From an uncultured Bacteroidota bacterium (lineage in GTDB: Bacteria; Bacteroidota; Bacteroidia; Flavobacteriales; UBA7312), in the NCBI GenBank assembly GCA_902580855.1, contig CACHMF010000009.1:1-51192 (forward strand): DNA of 51,192 bases. Direction: 5' to 3'. Position 1 is the first letter of the stretch. Each line of letters begins with the position of its first letter. Under the pieces are notes generated by a model. That model had not been told where the DNA came from and searched no databases. It saw only the letters and a program-made list of their open reading frames with translations. Position numbers and translations under genes: made by a program. Positions 25,800 to 34,303 of the stretch are shown one piece after another.

Positions 25800-25973
25800 A
25801 TGTTTGGGTTTTTTAAGAAGAAATCAGAGAAGGATAAACTGCTAGAACAGTACAATAAAAAGAAAAAACAAGCCTTTATTTTATCGAAGTCAAATAGAAA
25901 AGAAAGTGATAGGCTTGAAAAAGAAGCTTTTGATATTTTACAAAAAATAGATGCTTTACCACAAAAAGATTAG
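25800..25973 (+). CDS. small Lacal_2735 family-like protein
   Basis: A 57-residue ORF, ATG to TAG, rich in Lys and Glu. It begins MFGFFKKKSEKDKLLEQYNK and continues with a second helix (KSNRKESDRLEKEAFDILQKI). The MFG-(L/F)-FKKK start and the two charged helices match the small Flavobacteriia proteins annotated Lacal_2735 family. It is cytoplasmic with no signal peptide. Function is unknown. It precedes the GIY-YIG gene by 14 bases in the same orientation, so they may share a transcript. Confidence 0.72.
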   Translation: MFGFFKKKSEKDKLLEQYNKKKKQAFILSKSNRKESDRLEKEAFDILQKIDALPQKD

Positions 25974-25987
25974 TTTTTTACATTTTT

Positions 25988-26767
25988 ATGTTTTTAACTT
26001 TTGAAAAAGATGATGTAATAAACAAAAATATTCCACCAGAAATAATCGGTGTTTATTATTTTTTGGATTCATCAGACAATATTTTATACATCGGAAAAAG
26101 TATTGATGTTAAAAAACGTATGTCACAACATCTATACAAGGGAAGAAAACGTTTGTTATCTGCATATTGTAAAATTAGAGTTGTTCCTATGCACTCAGAA
26201 TTAGAGGCATTACTATTTGAATCTCAAGAAGTAAAGAAATATAAGCCAATTTTTAATAGAAAATTAAGGAAATCAAAACAATTAATTTCTTTATACTCAT
26301 GCAAAAATCAAACTAGTTATAGCTATTATTATTTAGGAAGAGATCAACAAAATGATTCTTTGATTGATTTTATGAGTATGAAAGCTGCCAAGTCTTTTTT
26401 GACTAAACTGACGTCTAAATATCAGCTATGCGAAAAAATCAATAAGCTTGACAAATCCTCAAGAATGTGTTTTCAGTATCATTTAAAAAAGTGTAATGGT
26501 GCTTGTATAAAAATAGAAAGCGTGGAAGGTTATAATTCTAGATATGAATCAAGCTATTCTCAAATTTTTAATAATCCAAAAGACTGTTGTTTGACTTTCA
26601 ACATTGAGGGAGTGAAGACATACGTAAATATTGAAAACAACAAGGTAGTTAAGTTTGGAGTAAAAGGTAAAAGCGCTTATTCTATTGATTTTCCATCCAA
26701 TGATGAAATCAGAATTGTTAACATGTATAAAAATAGATTTTCTAAAAATTTTGAAATAGACATTTAA
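25988..26767 (+). CDS. stand-alone GIY-YIG nuclease with UvrC-like cysteine region
   Basis: 259 residues. The GIY-YIG nuclease domain (about 17-95) is complete: GVY (21-23), YIG (34-36), Arg44, metal-binding Glu78 and KPIFN (86-90). After it a region resembling the UvrC/Cho part that follows the nuclease has Cys148, Cys161, Cys169 and Cys173 (CFQYHLKKCNGAC). Their spacing, 13-8-4, is close to the 12-8-4 of the Cys set reported as [4Fe-4S] ligands in E. coli UvrC. The UvrB-binding UVR motif, RNase H-like and HhH domains of UvrC are absent, and no DnaQ exonuclease domain precedes it. It may be a Cho-like backup incision enzyme; the last 60 residues are unassigned. The coding sequence appears more AT-rich than its neighbours. 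Confidence 0.82.
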   Translation: MFLTFEKDDVINKNIPPEIIGVYYFLDSSDNILYIGKSIDVKKRMSQHLYKGRKRLLSAYCKIRVVPMHSELEALLFESQEVKKYKPIFNRKLRKSKQLISLYSCKNQTSYSYYYLGRDQQNDSLIDFMSMKAAKSFLTKLTSKYQLCEKINKLDKSSRMCFQYHLKKCNGACIKIESVEGYNSRYESSYSQIFNNPKDCCLTFNIEGVKTYVNIENNKVVKFGVKGKSAYSIDFPSNDEIRIVNMYKNRFSKNFEIDI

Positions 26768-26780
26768 AGCGTTCAAAAAG

Positions 26781-26814
26781 AACGGAAGAGAATCTTTCGA
26801 TAATCTTCCGTTTT
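26781..26814. terminator. bidirectional terminator between GIY-YIG gene and tRNA-Leu
   Basis: Nine-bp stem AACGGAAGA (26781-26789) with TCTTCCGTT (26804-26812), loop of 14. Four T follow on the plus strand; on the minus strand the stem is followed by TCTTTTT. It can end both the GIY-YIG gene and the tRNA transcript. Confidence 0.8.
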
Positions 26815-26815
26815 G

Positions 26816-26901
26816 TACTCGAGGCGGGACTTGAACCCGCACGGACATTACTGTCCATTGGATTTTAAGTCCAACGTGTCTACCAATTCCACCACTCGAG
26901 C
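26816..26901 (-). tRNA. tRNA-Leu (UAA)
   Basis: Read on the minus strand. Acceptor GCTCGAG pairs with CTCGAGT (G-U at the first pair); D arm GGTGGAATTGGTAGACAC; anticodon loop CTTAAAA, anticodon TAA in stem TTGGA/TCCAA; long variable arm TGGACAGTAATGTCC typical of class II tRNA; T loop GGTTCAAGTCC. CCA is not encoded. 86 bases. Confidence 0.96.
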
Positions 26902-26909
26902 ATGGTAGT

Positions 26910-26931
26910 AAAAAAACCCTCTTAATGAGGG
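26910..26931 (-). terminator. hairpin with T-run between tRNA-Gly and tRNA-Leu
   Basis: On the minus strand CCCTC, loop ATTAA, GAGGG, then seven T. It lies directly downstream of tRNA-Gly and upstream of tRNA-Leu and has the form of a short intrinsic terminator (five G/C-rich pairs). Confidence 0.65.
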
Positions 26932-26933
26932 CT

Positions 26934-27008
26934 TGGAGCGAGTGATGGGATTTGAACCCACGACCCTCACCTTGGCAAGGTGATGCTCTACCCCTGAGCT
27001 ACACTCGC
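26934..27008 (-). tRNA. tRNA-Gly (GCC)
   Basis: Minus strand. Acceptor GCGAGTG/CACTCGC, D arm GCTCAGGGGTAGAGC, anticodon loop TTGCCAA with GCC, T arm GTGGGTTCAAATCCCAT, discriminator T and an encoded CCA (complement of TGG at 26934-26936). 75 bases including CCA. Confidence 0.96.
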
Positions 27009-27019
27009 AATCGGGAGGG

Positions 27020-27050
27020 CAAATGTAATACTTTTTATACTTTAGCCAAA
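27020..27050 (-). promoter_or_regulatory. full Bacteroidota promoter for the tRNA genes
   Basis: On the minus strand TTTG (27047-27050) is 19 bases from TACATTTG (27020-27027), an exact match to TTTG-N19-TAnnTTTG. The element ends 11 bases before the mature tRNA-Gly 5' end. It is the best-matching promoter in the window. Confidence 0.85.
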
Positions 27051-27066
27051 CCCTCTTTTTGTTTTT

Positions 27067-29685
27067 TTACTGCCCCGTTAGTTTTTTTATCTCATTCAGT
27101 TTAATGAGGGCTTCTACAGGTGTTAGGGTGTCAATATCCAAATCACGAATTTCATCTCTTATTTGTTCCAAAACAGGATCGTCTAACTGAAAAAAACTGA
27201 GCTGCATATCATCTTGTTTTGTAATTACTTTAGCTGTTTCACCAAATTCATCCACTGCATGTGATTGTTCCAATCGATGCATAATTTTTTTAGCTCTCTG
27301 CAACACTGTTTTAGGCATACCAGCTAGTTTAGCAACATGAATACCAAAACTATGCGCACTTCCACCAGGCATTAGTTTACGTAAAAAGATAATTTTATTT
27401 CCCAACTCTTGCACTGAAACATTAAAGTTTTTTATACGCTCAAAGTTGTTACACATTTCATTCAACTCGTGATAATGAGTAGCAAAAAGAGTTTTCACCT
27501 TTGTAGGATGCTGGTGTAAATACTCAGCAATAGCCCATGCAATAGAAATTCCATCATAAGTGCTAGTCCCTCGACCAATTTCATCTAAAAGAATTAAACT
27601 TCTGTCCGAAACATTATTCAATATACTCGCTGTCTCATTCATCTCTACCATAAAAGTAGATTCTCCCATAGATATATTATCGGATGCTCCAACCCTTGTA
27701 AAAATCTTATCTACCAAACCAATATCTGCTGCTTCTGCAGGAACAAAGCAACCAATTTGAGCCATCAAGACAATGAGAGCGGTTTGCCTTAACATGGCCG
27801 ATTTACCCGACATATTTGGCCCTGTAATCATTATGATTTGTTGCTTCTCTCTATCCAAATACAGATCATTAGCAATGTATTCCTCCCCCAAAGGAAGTTG
27901 TTGTTCTATAACAGGATGTCTTCCGTTTTTAATTTTTAGTTCAAAAGCCTCATTGATACTTGGCTTCGCATAATGCTGTCGCTGAGAAACCTTTGCAAAA
28001 GAGCACAAGCAATCCAATTTAGCAATCAACTGCGCATTGAGCTGAACGGGCTGTATATAGTCGATCAAAGCCAATACCAAATCGTTGAACAAGCGACTTT
28101 CTAAAGCGGTTATTTTCTCCTCCGCTCCTAATATTTTTGACTCTAACTCTTTTAGTTCTTCCGTAATATATCGTTCTGCATTGACCAATGTCTGCTTACG
28201 AATCCACTCTTCTGGCACTTTGTCTTTATGCGTATTACGAACCTCTAAATAATAGCCAAACACATTGTTGAAGGCAATCTTTAATGAAGGGATTCCAGTA
28301 AGCTCAGTTTCTCTTTCCAAAATCTGCTGCAAATGCTCTTGACTAGATTGGGCAATATTGCGCAAATCGTCTAATTCAGCATTCACCCCTACTGCCATTA
28401 CCCCGCCTTTAGCCAATGCAACCGGCGGCTCTTCTTGTACTTCATTCGCTATTCTGTCTCTAATTAAAGTACATGGATTTAATTGCTCCGCAATGGTTTT
28501 TAAAGCATTGTTTCCAGCCGATTGACAAGCTGCTTGAATAGGTTCAATGGCTGTCAGTGCCCTTTTCAACTGCACCACTTCTCTTGGGTTAATGCGCCCT
28601 GTTGCCACCTTGGATATTAAGCGTTCTAAATCGCCAATTTCTTTAATGTGTGTTTGTAATAATCCAAACAGACTCATGTCCTTCATCAACTGCTCCACAA
28701 CGGACAAACGTTCTTCAATAGGTTGCCTGTCCATTAATGGAAACGCTAACCAACGCTTCAACATACGAGAGCCCATAGGCGTAATGCTATGGTCTAATAC
28801 ATCTACCAATGTGATAGCTCCTTCATTAGCCGAATAAAACAACTCCAAGTTCCGAATGGTAAAACGGTCCATCCACACATGATGTTCTTCTTCTATTCGA
28901 TGCAAATTCGCGATATGCTTCACTTGGTGATGCTGTGTTTCTGCCAAATAATGCAAGGCCGCTCCAGCAGCAATCGTGCCCGCTTCTAAATCATCCACGC
29001 CAAACCCCTTCAAGGAGTTAATATCAAAATGCTTGAGTAATTTTTCTTGAGTAAACTCTGGTGCAAACACCCAATCCTCTAAAGTGAAGGTGTAAAACTT
29101 ATCTCCAAAAGCTTCTATAAACTTTTGTTGATATTGTTTTTGAAACACCACCTCATTAGGGGCAAAACTTTGCAATAGCTTTCCAATGTATTCACTGTTT
29201 CCTTCAGCGACTAAAAACTCACCTGTGGAAATATCCAAAAAAGAAACACCAATAGATTTAGTAGCAAAATGCACGCAAGCCAAAAAGTTATTGGCTTTGT
29301 GGTCTAACACCTTATCGTTATAAGAAACACCTGGTGTAACCAACTCTGTCACCCCTCTTTTCACAATTCCCTTGGTTGCCTTTGGATCTTCTAACTGATC
29401 GCAAATAGCAACTCGTTCTCCTGCTCTTACCAACTTAGGCAAATAAGTGTCTAAAGCATGGTATGGAAAGCCCGCCAACTCTTCATTAGAAGAGCCGTTA
29501 GAACGCTTAGTTAAAGTAATGCCTAAAATCTTAGATGCCTTGATAGCATCTTTCCCAAAAGTCTCGTAAAAATCGCCTACTCGAAATAGTAAAATAGCCG
29601 ATGGATATTTCGCCTTAATACTGTTGTACTGCCCCATTAATGGAGTTTCCTTATTCTTTTTCTTCGTTCCTGTTTTTGTCGTCAC
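27067..29685 (-). CDS. mutS: DNA mismatch repair protein MutS
   Basis: Recognises mismatches and starts repair. 872 residues, full length. Visible: mismatch-binding domain I with DFYETFG (Phe-x-Glu motif, about residue 39-44), connector and lever domains, clamp, then the ATPase: Walker [31 protein letters not shown], Walker [24 protein letters not shown] and the helix-turn-helix [19 protein letters not shown]. The ending ([13 protein letters not shown]) fits the short C-terminal tail. Its start has [20 protein letters not shown]; an internal Met17 is an alternative, but the N-terminus of MutS normally includes TPMM.QY, so either fits. Confidence 0.97.
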   Translation of the reverse strand: MTTKTGTKKKNKETPLMGQYNSIKAKYPSAILLFRVGDFYETFGKDAIKASKILGITLTKRSNGSSNEELAGFPYHALDTYLPKLVRAGERVAICDQLEDPKATKGIVKRGVTELVTPGVSYNDKVLDHKANNFLACVHFATKSIGVSFLDISTGEFLVAEGNSEYIGKLLQSFAPNEVVFQKQYQQKFIEAFGDKFYTFTLEDWVFAPEFTQEKLLKHFDINSLKGFGVDDLEAGTIAAGAALHYLAETQHHQVKHIANLHRIEEEHHVWMDRFTIRNLELFYSANEGAITLVDVLDHSITPMGSRMLKRWLAFPLMDRQPIEERLSVVEQLMKDMSLFGLLQTHIKEIGDLERLISKVATGRINPREVVQLKRALTAIEPIQAACQSAGNNALKTIAEQLNPCTLIRDRIANEVQEEPPVALAKGGVMAVGVNAELDDLRNIAQSSQEHLQQILERETELTGIPSLKIAFNNVFGYYLEVRNTHKDKVPEEWIRKQTLVNAERYITEELKELESKILGAEEKITALESRLFNDLVLALIDYIQPVQLNAQLIAKLDCLCSFAKVSQRQHYAKPSINEAFELKIKNGRHPVIEQQLPLGEEYIANDLYLDREKQQIIMITGPNMSGKSAMLRQTALIVLMAQIGCFVPAEAADIGLVDKIFTRVGASDNISMGESTFMVEMNETASILNNVSDRSLILLDEIGRGTSTYDGISIAWAIAEYLHQHPTKVKTLFATHYHELNEMCNNFERIKNFNVSVQELGNKIIFLRKLMPGGSAHSFGIHVAKLAGMPKTVLQRAKKIMHRLEQSHAVDEFGETAKVITKQDDMQLSFFQLDDPVLEQIRDEIRDLDIDTLTPVEALIKLNEIKKLTGQ

Positions 29686-29707
29686 TACAGTTAAATGCTT
29701 ACTTTTG
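29675..29707 (+). promoter_or_regulatory. promoter for the SpoU methyltransferase gene
   Basis: TTTG (29675-29678), 21-base spacer, TACTTTTG (29700-29707); start codon 17 bases later. The -33 part lies within the mutS start region, so the divergent genes have overlapping control regions. Confidence 0.65.
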
Positions 29708-29724
29708 TAATCTCAATTTAAAGG

Positions 29725-30255
29725 ATGCGTAAGTTAAAAAATAACGAGTTAAATAGACTAAATTTACAAGAATTTAAAACCAGTCAGAAAACACCTCTTG
29801 TAATTGTGCTCGACAATGTTAGAAGCGCACACAATGTAGGTTCTGTTTTTCGAACTTCCGATGCTTTTTTAGTAGAGAAAATCTGTTTGTGTGGCATCAC
29901 ACCGACTCCACCACATAAGGAAATTAGAAAAACTGCATTAGGCGCTAGTGAATCTGTGAACTGGCAATACTACGCCAACAGTATGGAATGTATCCAAGAA
30001 CTGAAAACATGTGGTTATCACATCATCAGTATTGAACAAGCTGACAAAGCTATTATGCTGTATGATTTTAATCCAAAAAAAAATATGAAATACGCATTGG
30101 TGCTTGGAAACGAAGTAAAGGGTGTAGATCAATCAATCGTAAGCGCAAGTAATACGGTTATTGAAATTCCACAATACGGAACCAAGCACTCCTTAAACAT
30201 ATCAGTAAGTTCTGGAGTAGTTATTTGGGATTTTTTCCAAAAACTTCAAGTATAA
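29725..30255 (+). CDS. TrmH/SpoU-family RNA 2'-O-methyltransferase
   Basis: A 176-residue SPOUT methyltransferase that would 2'-O-methylate a tRNA or rRNA ribose. The three SpoU motifs are present: motif 1 LDNVRSAHNVGSVFRT with Asn and Arg (about 31-46), motif 2 LVLGNEVKGV (about 127-136), and motif 3 IEIPQYGTKHSLNISVSSGV (about 149-168), which forms the trefoil knot and binds SAM. There is no extra N-terminal RNA-binding domain, so it is the short type. The modified position is not predictable. Ends just before a bidirectional terminator. Confidence 0.9.
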   Translation: MRKLKNNELNRLNLQEFKTSQKTPLVIVLDNVRSAHNVGSVFRTSDAFLVEKICLCGITPTPPHKEIRKTALGASESVNWQYYANSMECIQELKTCGYHIISIEQADKAIMLYDFNPKKNMKYALVLGNEVKGVDQSIVSASNTVIEIPQYGTKHSLNISVSSGVVIWDFFQKLQV

Positions 30256-30257
30256 AA

Positions 30258-30279
30258 AAATCCCGCAAGAGCGGGATTT
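30258..30279. terminator. bidirectional terminator between SpoU methyltransferase and OmpA genes
   Basis: Nine-bp stem AAATCCCGC (30258-30266) and GCGGGATTT (30271-30279) with an AAGA loop, flanked by A-run on the left and T-rich tract on the right. It separates two convergent genes. Confidence 0.9.
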
Positions 30280-30284
30280 AATTT

Positions 30285-31829
30285 TTATTCTGCAATTTCG
30301 AAATCTACCCTTCGATTTATTTCACTTAGGTAATCATCTATAGTAATTCCTCTTCCTTCTATCTCAACCTGAATAGCTGGAGTTAAAGCTAAAGGTGTAG
30401 TTTCTCCTTTCGAATCAGCTTTTAACCTATTCGCGTTTATACCATAAACATCTTTTAGATGATTAATAACCATATTCGCTCTATCCAATCCCAATTGATA
30501 ATTTGTATATACATCACCATAACTATCGGTATGTCCTACAACAACTAAAATTAAATCTGGATTATTTCTTAATGTTTTTGCCACTATAGCTAATTGCTTA
30601 ATATCTTCATTTCGTAAACTCATACTAGATGAAGAAAAGTAAACAGATGGTAATAAAGAAGAAGATACTCCGCCTGTGGCTTTGAGAGTAACACCCTGAG
30701 AAGTTACTAAAGAACCTGATTTTGTGTTTAATTCTAAGTCTTGACTATTTGGAATTCCATCTCCGTCATCATCCAATTCTTTTCCAAATTCATCTACAAT
30801 AGCATCTTTATTTGAAAAGGGGTCTGCATCTAGATAATCAGCCACACCATCCATATCTACATCTAAAGCATTACCGCCTCCATCTACAGAAACACCTTCA
30901 GGAGTTTCTGGATTTTTGTCAAATTGATCGGCTACCCCATCACCATCAGAATCCTTAGTTAAGCCATCAATTTGTTTATGGGCTTTTTTCTGAGAATGAT
31001 ACATTTTGTCAAGTGGGCTATACCACTCTACCGAAAGTTTTTTATTTCCAATCTTATAAGAAACACCTAGAGAAAAATACACAAACTTGTCATTTTTTGC
31101 TCCGTTAACATCTTTTCCTGAAACTGCCGCAGCATCTAATAAATCTGTAAATGCTTGATAATATTTAGCAGATGCTTTTAAATCTAGTTTATCATTTAAT
31201 CGATATTTTCCTGCTAGACCTAACTTAAATAATGATTCTGTTTGCCTTGCTTTGGTTTCAATATTATCAACATTCATTCCTGGAAAATCATTATATCCTC
31301 TTGCGGCAACAAGAATATTACTATTTAGTTCTGTTTGCAAGGTTCTAAATGCAATTAGCCCAACACCTGCCTCCCCTAAAAACAACCATTTTTTACCAAA
31401 AGGATTATTGGTCTTTATCATGAGATTTGACAAATTATAAACTAAACTCACATCACTCATCCAATAATCACCCTCAAACTTCACAGACATAGTGTCTACT
31501 ATAGGATTATGCCCTGTATTGCAGCCTATACATTCTCCTCCTTTTCTTCTGATACCTGCAAAACCACCTCTATTTAAAGAAATGTTAAATCCGTATAAAT
31601 TATTTAGCATTTTTGAAACTGATAAATCGGCCCCATAACGCATCTCTTTAAACTGTCCTAATTTTGCAGGATACCAATCATACTCTTTGATATCACCATA
31701 AAACTGTACCTGACCAAAACCAAAACCTACATTCCAACTATTTAACTGACTAGTTGATTGAAATTGGTTATCCTGAGCGAATACGTATACAAAAGGAAGT
31801 AAACATATCGAAAGAAAAAGGTTTTTCAT
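30285..31829 (-). CDS. OmpA family outer-membrane protein with thrombospondin type 3-like repeats
   Basis: 514 residues. Signal peptide (FLSICLLPFVYVFAQ), a beta-barrel-like N-terminal domain (about 20-270; WNVGFGFGQVQFYGDIK at its start), an acidic calcium-binding TSP3-like stretch (about 290-350; DSDGDGVADQFDKNPETPEG, DVDMDGVADYLD, DDDGDGIPNSQD), then an OmpA C-terminal domain (about 385-514; VVGHTDSYGDVYTNYQLGLDRA) that binds peptidoglycan. Typical of Flavobacteriia OprF-like proteins that tie the outer membrane to the wall. A TAGTTTTG element precedes it by 17 bases. Divergent from a lipoprotein that also has an OmpA-like part. Confidence 0.9.
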   Translation of the reverse strand: MKNLFLSICLLPFVYVFAQDNQFQSTSQLNSWNVGFGFGQVQFYGDIKEYDWYPAKLGQFKEMRYGADLSVSKMLNNLYGFNISLNRGGFAGIRRKGGECIGCNTGHNPIVDTMSVKFEGDYWMSDVSLVYNLSNLMIKTNNPFGKKWLFLGEAGVGLIAFRTLQTELNSNILVAARGYNDFPGMNVDNIETKARQTESLFKLGLAGKYRLNDKLDLKASAKYYQAFTDLLDAAAVSGKDVNGAKNDKFVYFSLGVSYKIGNKKLSVEWYSPLDKMYHSQKKAHKQIDGLTKDSDGDGVADQFDKNPETPEGVSVDGGGNALDVDMDGVADYLDADPFSNKDAIVDEFGKELDDDGDGIPNSQDLELNTKSGSLVTSQGVTLKATGGVSSSLLPSVYFSSSSMSLRNEDIKQLAIVAKTLRNNPDLILVVVGHTDSYGDVYTNYQLGLDRANMVINHLKDVYGINANRLKADSKGETTPLALTPAIQVEIEGRGITIDDYLSEINRRVDFEIAE

Positions 31830-31846
31830 TTTAAAAATATTTATTA

Positions 31847-31854
31847 CAAAACTA
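31847..31854 (-). promoter_or_regulatory. -7 element TAnnTTTG upstream of the OmpA gene
   Basis: TAGTTTTG on the minus strand, 17 bases before the ATG at 31829. A TTG occurs 16 bases further upstream (31871-31873), shorter than the usual 19-21. Confidence 0.5.
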
Positions 31855-31948
31855 ATGAATGTTTTTCAATCAATTACACAAGCTCACTTATCAACAAAAT
31901 AGCATTGAAAAGTCATGATATGTAAGATAGTGAATATGCTATTTTGTA

Positions 31949-31956
31949 TATCTTTG
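31949..31956 (+). promoter_or_regulatory. -7 element TAnnTTTG upstream of the lipoprotein gene
   Basis: TATCTTTG, 33 bases before the ATG at 31990. Because it lies inside the longer frame that begins at 31915, it supports the 31990 start. Confidence 0.5.
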
Positions 31957-31989
31957 TGTTTAATTAATATTAATCCATACTACCTAGTA

Positions 31990-33627
31990 ATGAAAAAGAG
32001 AAAAAATATGGGAATACCCTTCATTGTAGCTTTTGCATTTGTTCTAAATAGCTGCGGGCTGACTTCAATGATTTCAAAATTTGAAAGTATAGACTTCACT
32101 GTAACGCCAAAGGAAGTTGAAGTTCACGGTGGAAAAGTAGCGATTGAATTAGATGTTACTGTTCCAGAAAAATATTTCAACAAAAGTGCTACAATGAGCT
32201 TCACTCCAAAATTAGTTTGGGAAAATGGAGAAATATCATTTAAATCTGTCATACTTCAAGGCGAAAAAGTTTCAAGTAACGGAATTACAATCGGCTATGT
32301 AACTGGAGGTAAATTTAGTTATAGTGATGCTATTAACTACAATAAAGATATGCTTACTGCAGATTTATTTGCCACTGCAACAGCTACATTAAATGACAAA
32401 ACTAAAACCTTAGGGATAGAAAAAATTGCAGAAGGGGTAATGGCAACCGCCACTCGAGTTGCCAACAACGAAGTTCCTGCTATTGCTGCACACTCTTACG
32501 AGCACGAAACTATATTGGAAGAAACGGCTACTATTTACTTCTCAGTAAACCAATCTAATGTTCGCTACTCTCAAAAGAGTTCTGACGACATGAAGCGTTT
32601 GAAAGAATTCGCAAAGCTAGGTTATAAAACACATAGTATTGAAATCTCCTCTTTTGCTTCTCCAGAAGGAACGCTAGATGTTAACGATAAAGTATCTGAC
32701 AACAGAGCCAAGTCAACATTCAACTACGCTAAGCAATTGTTAAGAAACTTAAAAGTAGATGGCGCACGCAACAACGATCTATACATACAATCATCTAAAG
32801 GTGAAGACTGGGGTGGATTTAATTCATTGGTAAAGGCTTCTCAAATGAAAGACAAAAGCAAAGTATTAAACATTGTTCGAAGCCAAAACGACCCTCAAAA
32901 AAGAGAAGAAGCTATTCGTGATATGGCAGAGATTTACGATGCTTTAGAAGATGATGTATTACCTAAACTAAGAAAAGCAACTATCACATTACGCGTATAT
33001 CAACCAAAGAAAACAGACGAAGAAATTTCTACTTTAGCCACAGAGAATCCTGCTGAGTTAGACAACAAAGAACTATTGTTTGCTGCTGAGCTTACAGATA
33101 GCGACATGGCTATTTACACAACAGCAATCACACAGTTCCCGAATGATTATAGAGGATTTAACAACATTGCTGCCCTACACCTAGCTGAAGGTGATCTGAC
33201 AAAAGCAAAAACTTGGTTAGATAAAGCAAACGCTATTTCTGCTAACGAAGATCCTGTTTTAGAAAACTACGGAATCATTGCTGCCAGGGAAGGAGATATT
33301 GACAAAGCACAAACTTTATTCGATCAAGGAAATGCATCTGATGTTAACCAAGGAATCCTAGATATTCGTCAAGGAGATTATAAAGGTGCTGTAAGTAAAT
33401 TAAACGGTAGGGGTTACAATGCTACATTGGCTAAAATCATGAATGGAAATAATGTGACTACTACAACTACTACAGCTGCTGCTCATTACTTAAATGCAGT
33501 TTCTGCTGCTCGTTCTGGAGACAGTACCTTAGCATTAGAAAACTTAAACAAGGCAATTGCTTTGGATGCTAGTTTAAAAGCCGAAGCACAAAACGATATT
33601 GAATTTACTGGAATTACAATTGAGTAA
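31990..33627 (+). CDS. lipoprotein with OmpA-like and tetratricopeptide-type repeats
   Basis: 545 residues from the ATG at 31990. Lipobox at IVAFAFVLNSCGL, with Cys22 as the lipidated residue. A beta-rich N-terminal domain (about 30-175) leads to an OmpA-like segment (ATIYFSVNQSNVRYSQKSSDDM, about 182-203, then EISSFASPEG and a matching helix) interrupted or extended by about 100 helical residues, then TPR-like helical pairs from about 395 (FNNIAALHLAEGDLTKAKTW, LENYGIIAAREGDIDKAQTL, YLNAVSAARSGDSTLALENL). Resembles outer-membrane lipoproteins that tie to peptidoglycan in Bacteroidota. Function is not assigned. The alternative start at 31915 adds a second hydrophobic stretch and would bury the lipobox. 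Confidence 0.82.
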   Translation: MKKRKNMGIPFIVAFAFVLNSCGLTSMISKFESIDFTVTPKEVEVHGGKVAIELDVTVPEKYFNKSATMSFTPKLVWENGEISFKSVILQGEKVSSNGITIGYVTGGKFSYSDAINYNKDMLTADLFATATATLNDKTKTLGIEKIAEGVMATATRVANNEVPAIAAHSYEHETILEETATIYFSVNQSNVRYSQKSSDDMKRLKEFAKLGYKTHSIEISSFASPEGTLDVNDKVSDNRAKSTFNYAKQLLRNLKVDGARNNDLYIQSSKGEDWGGFNSLVKASQMKDKSKVLNIVRSQNDPQKREEAIRDMAEIYDALEDDVLPKLRKATITLRVYQPKKTDEEISTLATENPAELDNKELLFAAELTDSDMAIYTTAITQFPNDYRGFNNIAALHLAEGDLTKAKTWLDKANAISANEDPVLENYGIIAAREGDIDKAQTLFDQGNASDVNQGILDIRQGDYKGAVSKLNGRGYNATLAKIMNGNNVTTTTTTAAAHYLNAVSAARSGDSTLALENLNKAIALDASLKAEAQNDIEFTGITIE

Positions 33628-33646
33628 TTGAAAAAGACTTTAATAA

Positions 33647-33672
33647 AAAGCAACCAAATGGTTGCTTTTTTT
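33647..33672. terminator. bidirectional terminator after the lipoprotein gene
   Basis: AAAGCAACC pairs with GGTTGCTTT around an AAAT loop, followed by a run of seven T on the plus strand; the minus strand also has a T-rich tail. It serves the lipoprotein and the convergent kinase, whose stop codon is at its right edge. Confidence 0.88.
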
Positions 33673-34303
33673 ATACTAAGGAAATGCGATGCAAACCGAC
33701 CTCATATTCCTTTTCTAATAAGGAAATCATCTGTTGATACACCAGAGCGTCCTCAACAAAATCTAACTTAGTCACATCTATTATGAGAACTGGGAAATCT
33801 GTTTGTTTTTTGAAATAATCAAAGTATCGTTCCTGAATCTGCAAGAGATATTCATCGGATATATTCTGCTCATAATCTCTACCTCTTTTACGAATATTTG
33901 CTTGCAGACGATTTATATCCGAATGGAGGTACAACAACACATCTGGCCTAGGTAGGTTTTTCAAGGCAATATCAGATAAGCGATTAAACAGCAAAAGTTC
34001 ATCTTCTTTTAAATTGTTTTGTGCAAACAGTTTCGATTTCATGAAAAAGTAATCGGAAACCACTTGCGTAACAAACAAATCTCCTGAAGTCAATTCTCCC
34101 AATTGCTGATAACGCTCAGCCATGAAAAATAACTCCAAAGGAAATGCATGTCGCTCAGGATGCTCGTAAAACTTTGGCAAAAAAGGATTATCAGCAAATT
34201 GTTCTAAAATGAGTTTGCATTGGAACTGCTCTGCTAACATTTCAGAAAATGTAGTTTTTCCAGAACCAATATTTCCTTCTATCGCTATAAACGGATGCCT
34301 CAT
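33671..34303 (-). CDS. deoxynucleoside kinase family protein, divergent type
   Basis: A 210-residue kinase of the dNK/dGK fold. P-loop IEGNIGSGKTT (8-18), the FADNPFLPKFY substrate loop, PLELFFMAERY, and the LID-type RKRGRDYEQNISDEYLLQI. In place of the usual (D/E)R(S/T) catalytic motif it reads QVVSDYFFMKSKLFA, which I believe is general for this Bacteroidota subfamily; the enzyme may use another base or a different nucleoside. Overlaps folK by four bases (ATGA), so it is coupled to folate synthesis. Substrate (deoxyadenosine, deoxyguanosine or thymidine) is unknown. A second, canonical relative lies at 39733. Confidence 0.85.
   Translation of the reverse strand: MRHPFIAIEGNIGSGKTTFSEMLAEQFQCKLILEQFADNPFLPKFYEHPERHAFPLELFFMAERYQQLGELTSGDLFVTQVVSDYFFMKSKLFAQNNLKEDELLLFNRLSDIALKNLPRPDVLLYLHSDINRLQANIRKRGRDYEQNISDEYLLQIQERYFDYFKKQTDFPVLIIDVTKLDFVEDALVYQQMISLLEKEYEVGLHRISLV

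Noticed and set aside
25988-26767. GIY-YIG gene as a homing endonuclease or mobile element
   Set aside because: No intron, intein or inverted repeats around it; the UvrC-like cysteine region argues for a repair enzyme.
26816-27008. tRNA genes as an integration site for a nearby island
   Set aside because: No integrase gene and no direct repeat of a tRNA end were seen in the flanks.
31915-31989. Upstream extension of the lipoprotein gene
   Set aside because: It includes a promoter-like TATCTTTG and would place a second hydrophobic stretch before the lipobox.
33671-34303. Deoxynucleoside kinase as a decayed pseudogene because it lacks the DRS/DRT motif
   Set aside because: The frame is intact, P-loop and LID are conserved, and the variant motif seems common to a Bacteroidota subfamily.
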